In this document: positions 17,328-26,394 of the stretch, piece after piece
Layout: each line of letters begins with the position of its first letter
Position numbering within the stretch: position 1 is the stretch's first letter
From: WLWS01 sp965243105
GTDB lineage: Bacteria; Pseudomonadota; Gammaproteobacteria; Eutrophobiales; Eutrophobiaceae
Reading direction: 5' to 3'
Length of the DNA stretch: 64,000 nt
Assembly (NCBI GenBank): GCA_965243105.1
Contig: CBDEUC010000003.1
Location: 620,001-684,000, forward strand
Notes under the pieces: model-generated
Told to the model about the DNA's origin: nothing
The model's database searches: none
Seen by the model: only the letters and a program-made list of their open reading frames with translations
Translations under genes and position numbers: made by a program

Positions 17328-18902
17328 TCAACCGGGATTCGGTGGTGAAGACAACCTGGCAAGGACTGCGACGGGTTCGACACCCTCGCCCTGTTCAGTA
17401 TAGTAGGACTCGATAATTTTAATCCTGTTCTCAATGCGTACCCAGGGATAGTAAGCAATGGGAAATGTAGGACTGGAGAAAGAGTAAAACACGAAGTACT
17501 GGCAGTCAGCGCTGGAAATTGCATTGTCAAATTCATTGTCATCCAGTGCCGGCTTCGGTGGTATCTTGCTTATCCTGTTACTGTAAAGACCTGTTATGGC
17601 AGGCTTGATGCTGTACACGCACTGATCTTCCGGTACAACATTTCCCACTCTCTCCAGCGCCTGCGCCATTGCCCTGTAGCTTTTTATGCCGCTGCTTGCC
17701 ATGCCGATGTTACTGGCCTGCCAGGCATATGTTCTTCGAAATTTCTCCAGGCCTTCCTCAAGGGGAGAGTTAAACCTTGAGATACTTAGCAGGGTGTTCG
17801 GCAGGGTAATCACGATAAAAACAGCAACCAGTAACAGGCCCACCTGCTGCGACCTGGATTGCATAGCGGGCCTTGCATCGAGGAAACCGGCAAGACCAAA
17901 CATACCCAGTAGTAGCACCGGCACCAGGGGAAACAGCAACCTTGCGGATTCTGCAGGGTAGGGCCAGAAGACGATCAGGCCCAGGTACATAAGACCATAG
18001 AGACCGTCAAGGTGCCTGTTAAAAGCACGCAGGCACACGCCAGCCACCGAGAGGATGGCAAACAGCACGAGGAACACTGAGCCCGCCTCTCCCACCGTGA
18101 AATTGGCCTTCCAGATATCTACCATGAAAAGAGCCTGGTGGGCGAACTGCTGTACTACCTCCAGCATGGAGTTATCTCCGAAATGGTTTTTCACCAGGTC
18201 CAGGTAGGATTCGCTCCGTTGATCCTTGAAAAGATTCCATGCCATCACGGGAAGCAGGGCAATCGCTGCAAGCAGGTAACGCTTCCTTATCTTGTTAAGA
18301 AATAACCAGGCCAGGAATGCGACAAGCAGTGCAATCCCTGCACTTCGCGTTAACATGCTGCAGGCGACAAGGATGGCAACACAGGTTAATGCCCTGTCAC
18401 TCTCCCGTGCCTTGCTGGCAACAAAAAGCGCAAGCAGTGAAAACAGCAGGTACAGGTTCTCACTGTGAATAGACAGTGCCTGTATGTAAGTGCCCGGGGC
18501 CAGTGAAAACAGGAGAACCAGTAACAGCGCCAGCGCCGGGTAGACCTTCTCCCGCAGAAGCCAGCAATAAAACACGATGAACGAGGCCAGCAGGAAGGTA
18601 GTGGTAACCACGTGCGCCAGCAGGATACTGTTTCCACCACCCAGCAAGCCAAGCACCAGGGGATAAAGCGGTGGATACTGGCTATGTTGTGCATAGTAGG
18701 ATGACACCACCAGGGATTCTTTCCACGGCGACAACAGGTTGGCCGTAAAAAAATAAATGGCATTATCACCACCAAAAGCTGCCAGTATGGGACTCCACGT
18801 CCAGTGATAATAGCAGCCCGCCAGCGCGATGAAGACAAGCAGGGATATTATCTTCGTATTCCGATCCCTGGCATTCGAGCTTTGCACCATAGTCTCTTTC
18901 AT
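17328..18902 (-). CDS. GT-C fold membrane glycosyltransferase
   Basis: A polytopic protein of about 524 residues with ten or more hydrophobic spans. It resembles the ArnT/PMT (GT39/GT83) group: the first periplasmic loop has FGGDNAIYFFTANLL, followed by SQYPPLYPLVLG, where an acidic residue after the first helix and a P-P-x-Y-P motif are typical. Such enzymes use polyprenyl-phosphate sugars on the outer face of the inner membrane. The start is uncertain: ATGs at 18944, 18902 and 18890 are possible. 18902 avoids overlapping the upstream GT-C gene, with 10 bases between the two. Confidence 0.78.
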   Translation of the reverse strand: MKETMVQSSNARDRNTKIISLLVFIALAGCYYHWTWSPILAAFGGDNAIYFFTANLLSPWKESLVVSSYYAQHSQYPPLYPLVLGLLGGGNSILLAHVVTTTFLLASFIVFYCWLLREKVYPALALLLVLLFSLAPGTYIQALSIHSENLYLLFSLLALFVASKARESDRALTCVAILVACSMLTRSAGIALLVAFLAWLFLNKIRKRYLLAAIALLPVMAWNLFKDQRSESYLDLVKNHFGDNSMLEVVQQFAHQALFMVDIWKANFTVGEAGSVFLVLFAILSVAGVCLRAFNRHLDGLYGLMYLGLIVFWPYPAESARLLFPLVPVLLLGMFGLAGFLDARPAMQSRSQQVGLLLVAVFIVITLPNTLLSISRFNSPLEEGLEKFRRTYAWQASNIGMASSGIKSYRAMAQALERVGNVVPEDQCVYSIKPAITGLYSNRISKIPPKPALDDNEFDNAISSADCQYFVFYSFSSPTFPIAYYPWVRIENRIKIIESYYTEQGEGVEPVAVLARLSSPPNPG

Positions 18903-18912
18903 TCCTGCTTGT

Positions 18913-20706
18913 TCATCCACAAAATCCTGCCGTGGCTGTTGCATGGTTGGCTGAGATCGAACTGGACATTTGTTCTATGTATTCCGCATCTTTCACTTCA
19001 CCCAGTTTACGCGCCTTGTCGATATAGCTTGCAAATATTTCGGGATCGCTGTCACAAATCGCTGCCAGCGATGCCAGCGAAAGGAGATGGTCAACCTGGG
19101 CAGAAGTTTCTTCGATGTATGGCAATACCTGTTCATGCAGTCGATAGGCATCCTGCAAAAACCCACCCCGGTGCCGGGCCAGGGAAACTGTTAGCAGGCC
19201 ATTGAGAGACACCACGTCGAGATCCGTATCGCCAGTCATGCCCATAATATTTATTGTCGGAGTCTCTTTCGCCTTACCCATGAGCACGTATTTTGCGGTT
19301 GGGAAGAGACGATAGTCCCTGTAATAAAAAAGTACCAGTACCGGGCGATGTTTCAACTCGCGCCAGCCCGGCGCGCCTGCAGCCAGGTCCTTTGACCTGA
19401 GCAGGTTGGTACTGCCTGCCGGGTAACGATACATTCCATAGAAATAGGGTTTCCAGCTGTGGGATTTACTCAGGGAATCAAAAATCACGATATCACTTTC
19501 GCTGAAATTTGACCTTGAAAACTCCGATAGTCCTCGCCAGTCGGTCTTGTTAGCGTGATTCTTGAAATCCGCCAGTACAAGGAGTGTAAAAACAAGAGGC
19601 ACGATGACTGCGATAGCGGACACTAGCCGTACCTGGGTAATGGAAAGCCTTTCCCTTAACAAGGCATGCAGTGTTTCCGTAGCATGAGCCGCCAGCAACA
19701 GAGATAGTGGCATAATGTAAAAGGCATACGGCGGCCTGAATGGCGAGGAGCTTTTCAGGCTGAATACCATGAAATTCAGGATCACCACTCCCACCAGCAG
19801 GCAGGTATAAAATTGTAACTGTGGTTTTTCCGGTACCAGCCTGGCAGAAAAGGAAAAGTATCCTCCCAGTAAGGCCAGTGGAAGGATAATAAACTCGAAA
19901 GGTTCAAACTGGGCAGCGTAGGCCTGCCACAGGGGCAAAAATGAAAAATTCTGCAGGCCCTGCGACACACCATGCTGGGTCTCACGGTCCAGGTAACCCT
20001 GTCCTGCATCCAGTATACCCAGCAACACGGGCAAATAGATGAGAAAGGCAAGCAGCAGGCTACAGATCACACTCGCATGAGCTGCACTCCAGTAACCCTC
20101 CTGTTTTCTTGATGCCTGGAACCATGAAACCAGCATGAGAAAAAACGCAACACTGAACACGCAAAGTGGAAACAGTGTTCTTGAGTACAGGAACAGGGTG
20201 CAAACGCAGGTGAGCAGCAGCAGGGGTACAAAACCCCGTGCTTTCCTCAGCATCACAGATTCCAGCGCGAGTAAAAATGCCAGCAGGAAAAATAACGCGA
20301 TCGTATAAGGTCTTGCCTCCTGCGAATAAAAAATATGAAAGGGCAACAGGCCCATCAGTACACTGAAGAAAAGTGCAACGTAGACGCTACAAATAGCTCG
20401 CAATAAAAAAAACAATAGCAGCACAGAAAACGCGCCAAACAGTGCGGCAGGCAGCCTGGCGGCAAAATCCGTTTGGTAGTGTTTAAATAGCAGGTGACCT
20501 ATCCAGTAATCCAGCGGTGGCTGCTGCTGTGATGCGGCGTGATGAATGACCTGGCTGTACGGCGCCTTGTAATATCCCACCTGCCTGATTTCATCCATGA
20601 ACAGGCTTTCCCTGTCGAGGTCATGCAGCCTCGGGACAAAAGACACAAGCAGTACAAGCAGGATCCCTGCCCACAGGCTTCGGCTCATTTTTTCACCATT
20701 GCTCAT
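18913..20706 (-). CDS. GT39-like membrane glycosyltransferase
   Basis: The protein has 597 residues with about ten to twelve spans. The first periplasmic loop reads FMDEIRQVGYYKAPY: an acidic Asp-Glu pair at this place is the catalytic hallmark of PMT/ArnT-type GT-C enzymes. QQQPPLDYWIGHLLF follows, the P-P-L-x-Y-W block of the GT39/PMT_2 family. The C-terminal 150 residues are soluble and probably periplasmic. It is paired with another GT-C gene downstream and divergent from a DPM1-like GT2 gene that could make its polyprenyl-phosphate donor. An alternative start is the ATG at 20688. Confidence 0.83.
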   Translation of the reverse strand: MSNGEKMSRSLWAGILLVLLVSFVPRLHDLDRESLFMDEIRQVGYYKAPYSQVIHHAASQQQPPLDYWIGHLLFKHYQTDFAARLPAALFGAFSVLLLFFLLRAICSVYVALFFSVLMGLLPFHIFYSQEARPYTIALFFLLAFLLALESVMLRKARGFVPLLLLTCVCTLFLYSRTLFPLCVFSVAFFLMLVSWFQASRKQEGYWSAAHASVICSLLLAFLIYLPVLLGILDAGQGYLDRETQHGVSQGLQNFSFLPLWQAYAAQFEPFEFIILPLALLGGYFSFSARLVPEKPQLQFYTCLLVGVVILNFMVFSLKSSSPFRPPYAFYIMPLSLLLAAHATETLHALLRERLSITQVRLVSAIAVIVPLVFTLLVLADFKNHANKTDWRGLSEFSRSNFSESDIVIFDSLSKSHSWKPYFYGMYRYPAGSTNLLRSKDLAAGAPGWRELKHRPVLVLFYYRDYRLFPTAKYVLMGKAKETPTINIMGMTGDTDLDVVSLNGLLTVSLARHRGGFLQDAYRLHEQVLPYIEETSAQVDHLLSLASLAAICDSDPEIFASYIDKARKLGEVKDAEYIEQMSSSISANHATATAGFCG

Positions 20707-20826
20707 ACCGGTGACCGGCAGACGTGCAAGAAGCCGCTTTCGAGGAATGTTTTGACAATCTTGTCCATGTCAACTAGTTTGCCGCTTTGCATTTATTTAC
20801 CTTGAACCCTGGGCAATGGAATCCAG

Positions 20827-21525
20827 ATGTTAATTACAATACTTGTTCCTGTATATAATGAAAGTGCCGTCATTCTCAAAACCCTGGAAAAGGTCAATGC
20901 CCAGGAGATTGAAAACGTAGATTTCGAAGTAATCATTGTTGATGATGGCTCCATAGACAACACCGTTGAGATTTTAAAGCAACATCCCCATCTTTATACC
21001 CGCCTTATCGAATTGCCCCACAACATGGGTAAAGGCAAGGCCATCATGACAGGTATTGATGCCGCGGCGGGAGAATACATTCTCTGCCAGGATGCGGACC
21101 TCGAATATGACCCGCGAGATTACCCGGTGCTCATGTTCCCCGTGACCAATTACGCTGCTGACGTGGTCATGGGCAGCAGGTTGACAGCGCCCCAATACAC
21201 GCGTGTACATTATTTCTGGCACAAGCAGGGTAATCGACTGATCACGACAATATTTAACGTCCTGAATAACACGACCTTTACAGATATTTACAGCGGGTAC
21301 TTCCTGTTTAGAAAATCCCTGGTAAACGCGGGACAGCTCAGGGCCCATGGCTGGGAGCAGCAGGCCGAGATCCTTTCAATGACAGTACAAAAAGGCGAGG
21401 TTTTTTACGAGGTGCCCATTAGTTACCATGGGCGCACATACACCGACGGCAAGAAAATAAAGCCTCATCACGCCCTGGCCATTATATTCATGATTATCAA
21501 GTGCCGCTTCCTGGCTCACTGGTAA
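20827..21525 (+). CDS. GT2 glycosyltransferase, dolichol-phosphate-mannose-synthase-like
   Basis: A soluble GT-A protein of 232 residues. It has VPVYNESAVILKTLEKV, the nucleotide-binding VDDGSIDNT, the metal motif in CQDADLEYDP and GSRL, in the order seen in DPM1-like synthases. It lacks C-terminal membrane spans. Such enzymes transfer a sugar from a nucleotide to polyprenyl phosphate on the cytoplasmic face. It stands alone between the divergent GT-C pair and the convergent epimerase gene, so it is a likely partner of the GT-C enzymes. The sugar cannot be read from sequence. Confidence 0.85.
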   Translation: MLITILVPVYNESAVILKTLEKVNAQEIENVDFEVIIVDDGSIDNTVEILKQHPHLYTRLIELPHNMGKGKAIMTGIDAAAGEYILCQDADLEYDPRDYPVLMFPVTNYAADVVMGSRLTAPQYTRVHYFWHKQGNRLITTIFNVLNNTTFTDIYSGYFLFRKSLVNAGQLRAHGWEQQAEILSMTVQKGEVFYEVPISYHGRTYTDGKKIKPHHALAIIFMIIKCRFLAHW

Positions 21526-21557
21526 TCGAAGTACTGGCACCCGTTGTCCTGCCTGTC

Positions 21558-22619
21558 TCAGGACTCCCCTGTGAAATTACGGTCAGTCCAGTCGAGGAAT
21601 CTCTTTACACCTGTATGAAGATCTACGCCAGGTGCATAGTCAAGTTGTAGCTGTGCCTTCCTGATGTCGGGGCACCGCCTGTTTGGTTCATCAGCCGGAT
21701 AGGAATCAGGATACTCGATGACGTCATGTGCCACCGGTCTATCCAGCACTTCACTGCATATCTTGACCAGGTCAAGCATGGATATTTCAGGCCTTGTGTT
21801 ACCGATGTTATAGGTTTCTCCCGGCACACCTTTTGCGATAACCCTGAGGAATCCGTTTATGGCATCGGTAATGTAGCAAAACGTCCTGGTCTGGTTACCA
21901 GCACCATACACTTTCAGCGGTTTACCTGACTTTATCAGGCTGGCGAAATTGGGCATGACACGGTAATCACTTTCCTGCATGCCAGGACCATAAACGTTAA
22001 ACGGCCGGATAATTGATGTCGGGACCCCGTAAAGATTATGGTATACGTAACACAGGGTTTCACCCATGCGCTTGCTCTCGTCATAGCAGGCCCTTGGTCC
22101 CTGTGATGATACATTACCCCGGTAGCTTTCAGGCGTCGGTATATGCCTTGGATCCGGATCACCGTAAATTTCACTGGAGCTAAAAAAGGTGTAACGCGCA
22201 TGGCACTTGTTGGCCATATCAAGCAGGTTCCGGTTTCCAAGAATTGCTACATCAGCTGTTTCCAGTGGATATGCCCTGTAATAGAACGGGCTCGCAATTC
22301 CTGCACAGTGAACAACAAAATCGGCAGTCACATCCAGCTCAAGCTTTTCGGTTATATCTTTTTCAAGGAATTCAAAATCCTTGAACTGCGCTACAAAATC
22401 GGCGTGCTTCGAGGAGGTAATAAGGTTATCAATTGCAATAACATGGCAGGGCTTCTCAAGGCAGACCTGGTTTAGACGGGAAAATACAGACAGGAAATAG
22501 CGACCAAGAAAACCCGTTCCACCAGCAATGAGAATTGTTTTTCCTGAGTACTCCGAAGCTACATCTCCCAGCTTCTCTACGATCTCGTCAAGATCCGAAT
22601 CAAGTAAAAGTTCTTTCAT
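21558..22619 (-). CDS. NAD-dependent sugar epimerase/dehydratase (extended SDR)
   Basis: The protein has 353 residues. After an N-terminal extension of about 28 residues comes the NAD motif IAGGTGFLGRYF. The active-site Ser region is SSSEIYGD and the YxxxK motif lies in GPRACYDESKRMGE. This last block and the RPFNVYGPGM segment resemble UDP-glucuronate decarboxylases and related 4,6-dehydratases. It follows the C-methyltransferase gene by 6 bases and the cupin gene before that, forming a three-gene sugar-modifying operon. The exact reaction is uncertain. Confidence 0.83.
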   Translation of the reverse strand: MKELLLDSDLDEIVEKLGDVASEYSGKTILIAGGTGFLGRYFLSVFSRLNQVCLEKPCHVIAIDNLITSSKHADFVAQFKDFEFLEKDITEKLELDVTADFVVHCAGIASPFYYRAYPLETADVAILGNRNLLDMANKCHARYTFFSSSEIYGDPDPRHIPTPESYRGNVSSQGPRACYDESKRMGETLCYVYHNLYGVPTSIIRPFNVYGPGMQESDYRVMPNFASLIKSGKPLKVYGAGNQTRTFCYITDAINGFLRVIAKGVPGETYNIGNTRPEISMLDLVKICSEVLDRPVAHDVIEYPDSYPADEPNRRCPDIRKAQLQLDYAPGVDLHTGVKRFLDWTDRNFTGES

Positions 22620-22625
22620 AATATT

Positions 22626-23864
22626 CTAAATAATTTCAGGTTTCGGTAGAGGAACGATAAAGCGACCACCTTTATCTAAAAAAGCCTGGTTGCTTCTAAT
22701 GATGGGTTCTGCAAAATTCCAGGCCAGTATGAGCAGGTAATCAGGCCTGTTTTCCTCAAGCTCAGCGCTTGAACGGACGGGAATATGCATGCCCGGGGAA
22801 AACAGCCCCTGCTTTATGGGGCTATCATCAATAATATACATTATGTCAGCCGCGGAAAGGTCAAAATGGTACATCAGGGTAGTAGCCTTGGCAGGAGCAC
22901 CATAGGCTGCAATAGTTTTACCCTCCTGCAGCAGCTCTCCTACAAGTGTCTTCAATTCATTTCCTATGCTGGAGATGTCATCGGCAAAAGAAACAAACAT
23001 ACTCTCATCATGAAGGCCCTTCTCTTTTTCCAGCCTGACCGCCTCTTCAACGCTTCCGTCTCCTGTGAGTCCGCCACCTTCATACTGAACGAAGCAGCGA
23101 ATGCTGCCCCCGTGCGTGCTGACACGTTGTACTCTCACCAGCTCCATTCCGTGCCCCTGGAAATAATCTACCAGTGGACGCACGGTATGATAGTCAAGAT
23201 GTTCATGGTATATCATGTCGAAATATTTCTTTTCGTACATGTCCAGCATGTACGAAACCTCGAAAACAAAAATTCCTTTCCCGGCCAGGAGGATCTTGAT
23301 TCCTTCAACAACTTCATCCGGATTATCTATGTGTGCAAATACATTATTCGCGGTAATGATGCTTGCCTCACCGTGGGTTTCAAGAATTTTCCTTGCTGAA
23401 CCGCGGTCAAAAAAAGTGGCGAGGGTTTCAATCCCCGCTGCAGTGGCGTTCTGCGCTATCTCAACTGCCGGGTCAATGCCGATTACATTGCAACCCCTGT
23501 CCTTGAAACTGCGCAACAGGGTGCCGTCATTGGAACCTATATCTACAGCCAGGGTCGGGCTTCGAGGAGAAAGCAGTTGCATAACCTCCCCTGCGTAATC
23601 CTCAAAATGCCTTACAAAGACCGGCGAGGTACCAGAAACATAAACGTAATTGGAAAACAGTTCGCCCGGATCAACGATATCCAGTAGTTGTAGATGAGTG
23701 CATTGCCTGCAAAACCAGAGGTCAAGAGGGTAACACTGTTGCTCGCTTTCAAGATTTCCTGCATCAACAAAAGCATTTGCCGGGGGCGTGGGTGTCAATG
23801 ACAGGATTTTTGCCAGGTCGCTGCTTTTACAAAGCCGGCAGTCGTCCCTGTGGTGATAAGTCAT
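22626..23864 (-). CDS. Nucleotide-sugar C-methyltransferase
   Basis: The protein has 412 residues with the three-part architecture of sugar C-methyltransferases (TylC3/TcaB9 type). The N-terminal zinc module has CRLCKSSD and, about 45 residues on, CRQCTHLQL. The SAM domain has VDIGSNDGTLLRSF. The catalytic region has MIYHEHLDYHTVRPL. The C-terminal domain has IAAYGAPAKATTLMYHF. It would add a methyl group to a carbon of a keto nucleotide sugar. Its ATG overlaps the cupin stop by one base, so the two are translated together. Confidence 0.9.
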   Translation of the reverse strand: MTYHHRDDCRLCKSSDLAKILSLTPTPPANAFVDAGNLESEQQCYPLDLWFCRQCTHLQLLDIVDPGELFSNYVYVSGTSPVFVRHFEDYAGEVMQLLSPRSPTLAVDIGSNDGTLLRSFKDRGCNVIGIDPAVEIAQNATAAGIETLATFFDRGSARKILETHGEASIITANNVFAHIDNPDEVVEGIKILLAGKGIFVFEVSYMLDMYEKKYFDMIYHEHLDYHTVRPLVDYFQGHGMELVRVQRVSTHGGSIRCFVQYEGGGLTGDGSVEEAVRLEKEKGLHDESMFVSFADDISSIGNELKTLVGELLQEGKTIAAYGAPAKATTLMYHFDLSAADIMYIIDDSPIKQGLFSPGMHIPVRSSAELEENRPDYLLILAWNFAEPIIRSNQAFLDKGGRFIVPLPKPEII

Positions 23865-24283
23865 TAGCCGGAATTCGGACTAACCAATTCCACGCGAACA
23901 ACATCTTCTTCGTAGGTTGCCTGGTCTCTTGGGTTTCCACCGAGCGTAAGAAAAACCGTATCCTCCGGAAACAGCATCGCATGGTCTACCATTGGTGGGG
24001 TAAAAACCATTTCTCCTTCAGCTACCCTCAGGCATTCGGGTTCTTCCTGTGAACCATGAGGACGATGATAATATTCTATGACACCTTCTAAAACGTAGCA
24101 GTAGTGCCAGTCGGTTTTGTGATAGTGATTGGCTCGTATACTGCCTTTCTTTGAAGTTATAAGTACCGCACTTTCCATCTTGCAGTCCACGAGCGGCTGT
24201 ATATCACCTCGATCGTCGGAGAATGGAGGCAACAACTTTACTATCGTGTTTGGCTCCTGGGGGAATTCGTTATTATTCTTCAT
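23864..24283 (-). CDS. Cupin-fold protein, probable sugar-nucleotide isomerase/epimerase
   Basis: A single-domain cupin of 139 residues. It has DDRGDIQPLVDC at the N-terminus, reminiscent of RmlC/FdtA-type enzymes, and the metal/active-site segment ANHYHKTDWHYCYVLEG, then FTPPMVDHAM. It does not show the RGxHAHK signature of FdtA ketoisomerases, so its reaction (epimerisation, ketoisomerisation or simple sugar binding) is open. It is the first gene of the cupin/C-methyltransferase/epimerase operon and is divergent from the TMTC-like gene at 24492, with 208 bases between starts that must hold both promoters. Confidence 0.75.
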   Translation of the reverse strand: MKNNNEFPQEPNTIVKLLPPFSDDRGDIQPLVDCKMESAVLITSKKGSIRANHYHKTDWHYCYVLEGVIEYYHRPHGSQEEPECLRVAEGEMVFTPPMVDHAMLFPEDTVFLTLGGNPRDQATYEEDVVRVELVSPNSG

Positions 24284-24491
24284 GATATCTTTATATAAAA
24301 TTTCGCCTAATGGATAATTATACCTTCATGTCCTATGAACACCATAAATTGCTTGAGGCCTGGCAGGAAACTGTAGAGCCCGTCACAGAAGCGACGTGCA
24401 AGTAACCGAATAACAGGCCCAGGGGACTATATTTTACTGGTATTACGGTTTACTCAATAAAATTATTCCAGCATATTCAGATCCTTTACCC

Positions 24492-26354
24492 ATGCAAAAT
24501 AATGGCCTTAAAAGTCCAATGATTAATTCAGGATTGGCTTCCTTTCAACTGGCCATAAAGCGCAGCACCCGGCTCCCCCTGCTTTTCATCTTGTTCCTGA
24601 CGACTTTAATTTTGGTCCAGTCAACCGGGTTTGATTATCTGAACCTGGATGATGATGTATACATCACAATTAACCCGTATACACTCAAGGGATTGACATG
24701 GGAAAGTATCAGCTGGGCCTGGACAAAGTTCGGCTCTCCCTATTACATGCCCGTAACACGAATCTCGTTTCTGCTTGATGTAGAAATCCTTGGTGTGAAT
24801 CCCGTCGGGTTTCACCTGGTAAATCTTCTCATCCACCTGGCGAATATTATCCTGGTGTACCTGGTTTCACGTTTCTTTTTCGAGCAATCCTGGGCCCGTT
24901 TTTCGTTAACAATACTGTTCGCAATTCATCCGCAACACCTCGAGGCCATAATCTGGATATCGCAGCGAAAAGAATTACTCGCAGCATTTTTTGGATTTTC
25001 TTCCCTGCTGGTCTACCTTGGATACCTCAATCCCTTTCGCTCTAAAGACCTGCATCAGGATGATGCACATTATTCAATGTACCTTTTTGCGCTTCTACTA
25101 TTTGTTTTTTCACTATTAGCAAAGCCAACATGGGTAATGTTTCCAGTACTGCTGATCATAATGGATTACCTCGGGGCATATCGGATTGGACGCTTTGACA
25201 TCATCCAATCTGTCAGGAGCAAAACTCCATTCCTTGGGATTTCTTTTCTTTATTCCGTTGTTCATCTCTATGCCACCTCATCGAAAGATGGACATATCGT
25301 TAACTCGGCCCAGGCGCTTCCGTTCGTTGACCGAATAATTAATTCCCCCCTGGTTTTACTTGAGTATTTTTCCACGGGTTTGGCACCCTACTCCCTGGCC
25401 GGGTACCAGCCTTACCCGTTGCAAATCATATCGGCGCCAGGAAGCATTTTCGCGGCCCTTACTATTATCGGGATCATGGTATTGGCTTTTAGATATCGAA
25501 AGGTTCAGGACTTGATGCTATTTGGTCTTTGCTGGTTTGTGATCTCGTTGTTACCTGTACTGGGAATACTGGGAACGGGCGAAAGCATCTTTATTGGAGA
25601 CCGGTGGACCTACATGCCTCATGCAGGCTTGTTCATTTCGATAATCGCTCTTCTTGAAATCCTGGTAGTGAAATATGGAATCAAGGCCAGGTTACTTCAA
25701 ACTGGCCTGGCGATTTACATTGTGAGCCTGGTTTTCATCACGTGCACCACGATTCGCCACTGGCAGGATAGTGGTAGCTACTGGGAATGGACATTACAAA
25801 CTACCAACGAAAATCATTACGCACATAACAAGTTGGCAGAGTACTATGAAAACATGGCCTTCTTTGAACGAGCTTCTTACCATTACGAAAAAGCGCATCA
25901 ACTGAACCCGGCAGAGTACTTGTACGTTCTTCGACTTGGTAATTTCTATTCAACCAGGGATGTCGAAAAAGCCTTTGAATACTATGAGAAATTTCTGACC
26001 AGTGCTCCGCCTCCCCCGGCCCTGGTGTTTAAAATGGGTATAATGTTCCTCGTGAATGGGCATCCGGAAAAAGCTGAAACTTTTTTCTACCACAATATTG
26101 AACGGGAAAAAGCCCTTCCAGGGCAATCAGTTGACTACTATTTATCAAATCTTTACCTGTATCATCTTTTACTGCGTTCTGGAGATAGCGACAAGGCACA
26201 TACACATATTGAGGCCATACTGGCCGATTTTTCGCATGACTATGATTCCGCGTGCAAATTTATCGTGAAGGAACTCTCCAAGATCGAGACCCTGACCAGG
26301 TATAAGGGCGACAGGCAATTTCTGCATGTACATTGCCCTGACAAACCATCATAA
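24492..26354 (+). CDS. TMTC-like GT-C membrane protein with C-terminal TPRs
   Basis: The protein has 620 residues. The N-terminal two thirds form about ten spans. The first external loop reads LNLDDDVYITINPYTL, an Asp-rich motif placed as in GT-C enzymes and TMTC O-mannosyltransferases. VTRISFLLDVEILG, HLVNLLIHLANI and IHPQHLEAIIWISQRKELLAAFF follow in the order typical of this group. From about residue 440 there are TPR-like helices (KLAEYYENMAFFERASYHYEKA). It probably transfers a lipid-linked sugar to protein or glycan in the periplasm. It precedes gmd by 40 bases. Related proteins flank pilA at 31106 and 33753. Confidence 0.78.
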   Translation: MQNNGLKSPMINSGLASFQLAIKRSTRLPLLFILFLTTLILVQSTGFDYLNLDDDVYITINPYTLKGLTWESISWAWTKFGSPYYMPVTRISFLLDVEILGVNPVGFHLVNLLIHLANIILVYLVSRFFFEQSWARFSLTILFAIHPQHLEAIIWISQRKELLAAFFGFSSLLVYLGYLNPFRSKDLHQDDAHYSMYLFALLLFVFSLLAKPTWVMFPVLLIIMDYLGAYRIGRFDIIQSVRSKTPFLGISFLYSVVHLYATSSKDGHIVNSAQALPFVDRIINSPLVLLEYFSTGLAPYSLAGYQPYPLQIISAPGSIFAALTIIGIMVLAFRYRKVQDLMLFGLCWFVISLLPVLGILGTGESIFIGDRWTYMPHAGLFISIIALLEILVVKYGIKARLLQTGLAIYIVSLVFITCTTIRHWQDSGSYWEWTLQTTNENHYAHNKLAEYYENMAFFERASYHYEKAHQLNPAEYLYVLRLGNFYSTRDVEKAFEYYEKFLTSAPPPPALVFKMGIMFLVNGHPEKAETFFYHNIEREKALPGQSVDYYLSNLYLYHLLLRSGDSDKAHTHIEAILADFSHDYDSACKFIVKELSKIETLTRYKGDRQFLHVHCPDKPS

Positions 26355-26394
26355 TATACTGATTAAATTATAGTTTTCCCTGTTACATATATCT

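Noticed and set aside
22785..23399. A 204-residue open frame on the plus strand
   Set aside because: It is antisense to the C-methyltransferase gene and has no recognisable domain or ribosome site.
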